Part shown: positions 4,752-5,675 of the stretch, in pieces
Position numbering within the stretch: position 1 is the first letter of the stretch
Layout: each line of letters opens with the position of its first letter
Assembly: GCA_945883885.1 (NCBI GenBank)
Contig: CAMCYM010000113.1
Coordinates: 1 to 5,675 of the forward strand
DNA: 5,675 nucleotides
Source of the DNA: Chryseobacterium gleum
Lineage (GTDB): Bacteria; Bacteroidota; Bacteroidia; Flavobacteriales_D; Sanyastnellaceae
Reading direction: 5' to 3'
Translations under genes and position numbers: made by a program
Notes under the pieces: model-generated
What the model was told of the DNA's origin: nothing
Seen by the model: the letters and a program-made list of their open reading frames with translations, nothing else
Database searches by the model: none

Positions 4752-5675
4752 ATGAAGCAAATTCTCATCCTCGGAGCTGGACGCTCCAGTTCCTCGTTGA
4801 TCGACCGGCTGCTGTCGCGGGCTCCGCATGCAGGGTTCCGGGTGACGGTGGGCGATTTGGACGTGCGGGCCGTGGAGGCGCGCATGGCGGCGCATCCCCA
4901 CGGGCTGACCCACGGGTCGGTGTTCCCGATGGAGCTCGGCGCAACCGAAGAACGCGATGCCCGCATTGCGGCCTCGGACCTTGTGATTTCGATGGTGCCG
5001 GCGGCGGGCCACCCGGCGATTGCGGCGGTGGCCATCGCGGCCGGGGTGCCGGTGATCACGCCGAGCTACATCGCCCCAGAAATGGCGGCGCTTGACGGGG
5101 CCGCGCGTGCAGCGGGGGTGCTCGTGCTGTGTGAGTTAGGGCTGGATCCGGGCATCGATCACCTGAGCGCGATGGCCCTGCTGGCGGACCTCCGGGCCGG
5201 CGGCGCTCAGGTGACGCATTTCGAGAGCTACTGCGGTGGATTGCCGGCGCCGGCGAGCGACACGAACCCGTGGCATTACAAATTCAGTTGGGCTCCGCGC
5301 AACGTGGTGGTCGCGGGCCAAAGCGGAACCTCGACCTTCCTGGCCGGCGGGATGCCGCGGGCCGTACCGCCGCATCGGGTGTTCCGGACGGTGCGACCGG
5401 TTGAGGTGGCGGGTGTTCGCTACGACGGCTACCCGAACCGGGATTCCCTGGCCTACACGGAGCGCTACGGGCTGGACGGGGTGGACACGCTGATCCGCGG
5501 CACGTTGCGGGGGGAGGGATTTTGTGCGGCGTGGGACGTCCTGGTGGGGCTGGGGTGTGTGCGGGACGATGTCCGGCTGGAGTGGCCGGAGGGCACGTCG
5601 TGGGCGGAGTGGATGCGGACGTTCGTGCCGGACGGGGAGCGCGGGGGGGACCTGCGTGCCGAGGTGGCGGGGGTG
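4752..5675 (+). CDS. Saccharopine dehydrogenase family oxidoreductase (3' partial)
   Basis: The frame from ATG 4752 stays open for 308 codons to the window edge; the family usually runs to about 370-450 residues, so the C-terminus is missing. A Rossmann NAD(P)-binding start is clear: beta strand QILILGAGRSS (3-13) with Gly8 and Gly10, and acidic Asp35/Asp37 after the second strand. Then come DLVISMVPAAGH (76-87), VITPSYIAPEM (101-111), CELGLDPGIDH (127-137) and YCGGLPAP with a following NPWHYKFSW (160-180), all typical of the glutamate-forming saccharopine dehydrogenase (Lys9) group. That enzyme turns saccharopine, water and NAD(P)+ into glutamate and 2-aminoadipate semialdehyde. In bacteria of this kind it would more likely serve lysine breakdown than synthesis (inference). 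A lysine-ketoglutarate reductase partner is not visible. It is divergent from the lipoprotein operon across 91 bp and shares no obvious function with it. Some members of the wider family act on other substrates. Confidence 0.92.
   Translation, partial: MKQILILGAGRSSSSLIDRLLSRAPHAGFRVTVGDLDVRAVEARMAAHPHGLTHGSVFPMELGATEERDARIAASDLVISMVPAAGHPAIAAVAIAAGVPVITPSYIAPEMAALDGAARAAGVLVLCELGLDPGIDHLSAMALLADLRAGGAQVTHFESYCGGLPAPASDTNPWHYKFSWAPRNVVVAGQSGTSTFLAGGMPRAVPPHRVFRTVRPVEVAGVRYDGYPNRDSLAYTERYGLDGVDTLIRGTLRGEGFCAAWDVLVGLGCVRDDVRLEWPEGTSWAEWMRTFVPDGERGGDLRAEVAGV

Noticed and set aside
3284..5095. A 603-codon open frame on the plus strand
   Set aside because: It runs antisense to the well-supported CsgG-family gene and then out of frame through the oxidoreductase gene. 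Its product is low-complexity, with no recognisable domain; GC-rich codon bias on the other strand explains the lack of stops.

Overview
The window (about 65% G+C by eye) looks like a chromosomal piece of a GC-rich member of the Bacteroidota. The evidence is indirect. Three lipoproteins are encoded, one with a Lys-Lys-Asp-Glu stretch right after the lipidated Cys that resembles a Bacteroidota surface-export signal. Starts lack clear Shine-Dalgarno sequences. Upstream regions carry TAnnTTTG/TAnnTTCG elements, the -7 type of this phylum. No rRNA, tRNA, CRISPR array, transposase or phage gene is visible.

Layout from left to right: (1) 2-622 (+), the 3' part of a glutamine amidotransferase subunit of the anthranilate/aminodeoxychorismate synthase type, whose start lies outside the window. 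(2) 620-710, a perfect 43-bp tandem duplication carrying a GC-rich hairpin; an inverted relative of the same repeat lies at 1140-1169. (3) Between these repeats, 758-1132 (+), a small secreted protein made of five exact 18-residue beta-type repeats and a Cys/Gly/Ala-rich tail. (4) 1176-1200, a strong bidirectional terminator shared with the convergent genes. (5) 4660 down to 1240 (-), three lipoprotein genes read right to left: a TPR plus CsgG-family protein (4660-3263), an LPP20-type lipoprotein overlapping it by 4 nt (3266-1899), and a small LPP20-like lipoprotein (1818-1240) that probably also has its own promoter. (6) 4752-5675 (+), a saccharopine-dehydrogenase-family oxidoreductase transcribed divergently and running off the window end.

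The three lipoproteins probably form one envelope assembly, since CsgG-like and LPP20-like proteins are recurrent partners at the outer membrane (for example in curli export and in the Vibrio flagellar FlgO/FlgP/FlgT proteins). No curli subunit or flagellar gene is present, so the role of this set is unknown and it is the least explained system here. The secreted repeat protein next to it could be linked, but nothing beyond adjacency shows this. The two end genes are ordinary metabolic enzymes (aromatic/folate amidotransferase; lysine/saccharopine metabolism). No gene-free stretch exceeds 300 bases; the gaps are 623-757, 1133-1239, 1819-1898 and 4661-4751, and each is described below.
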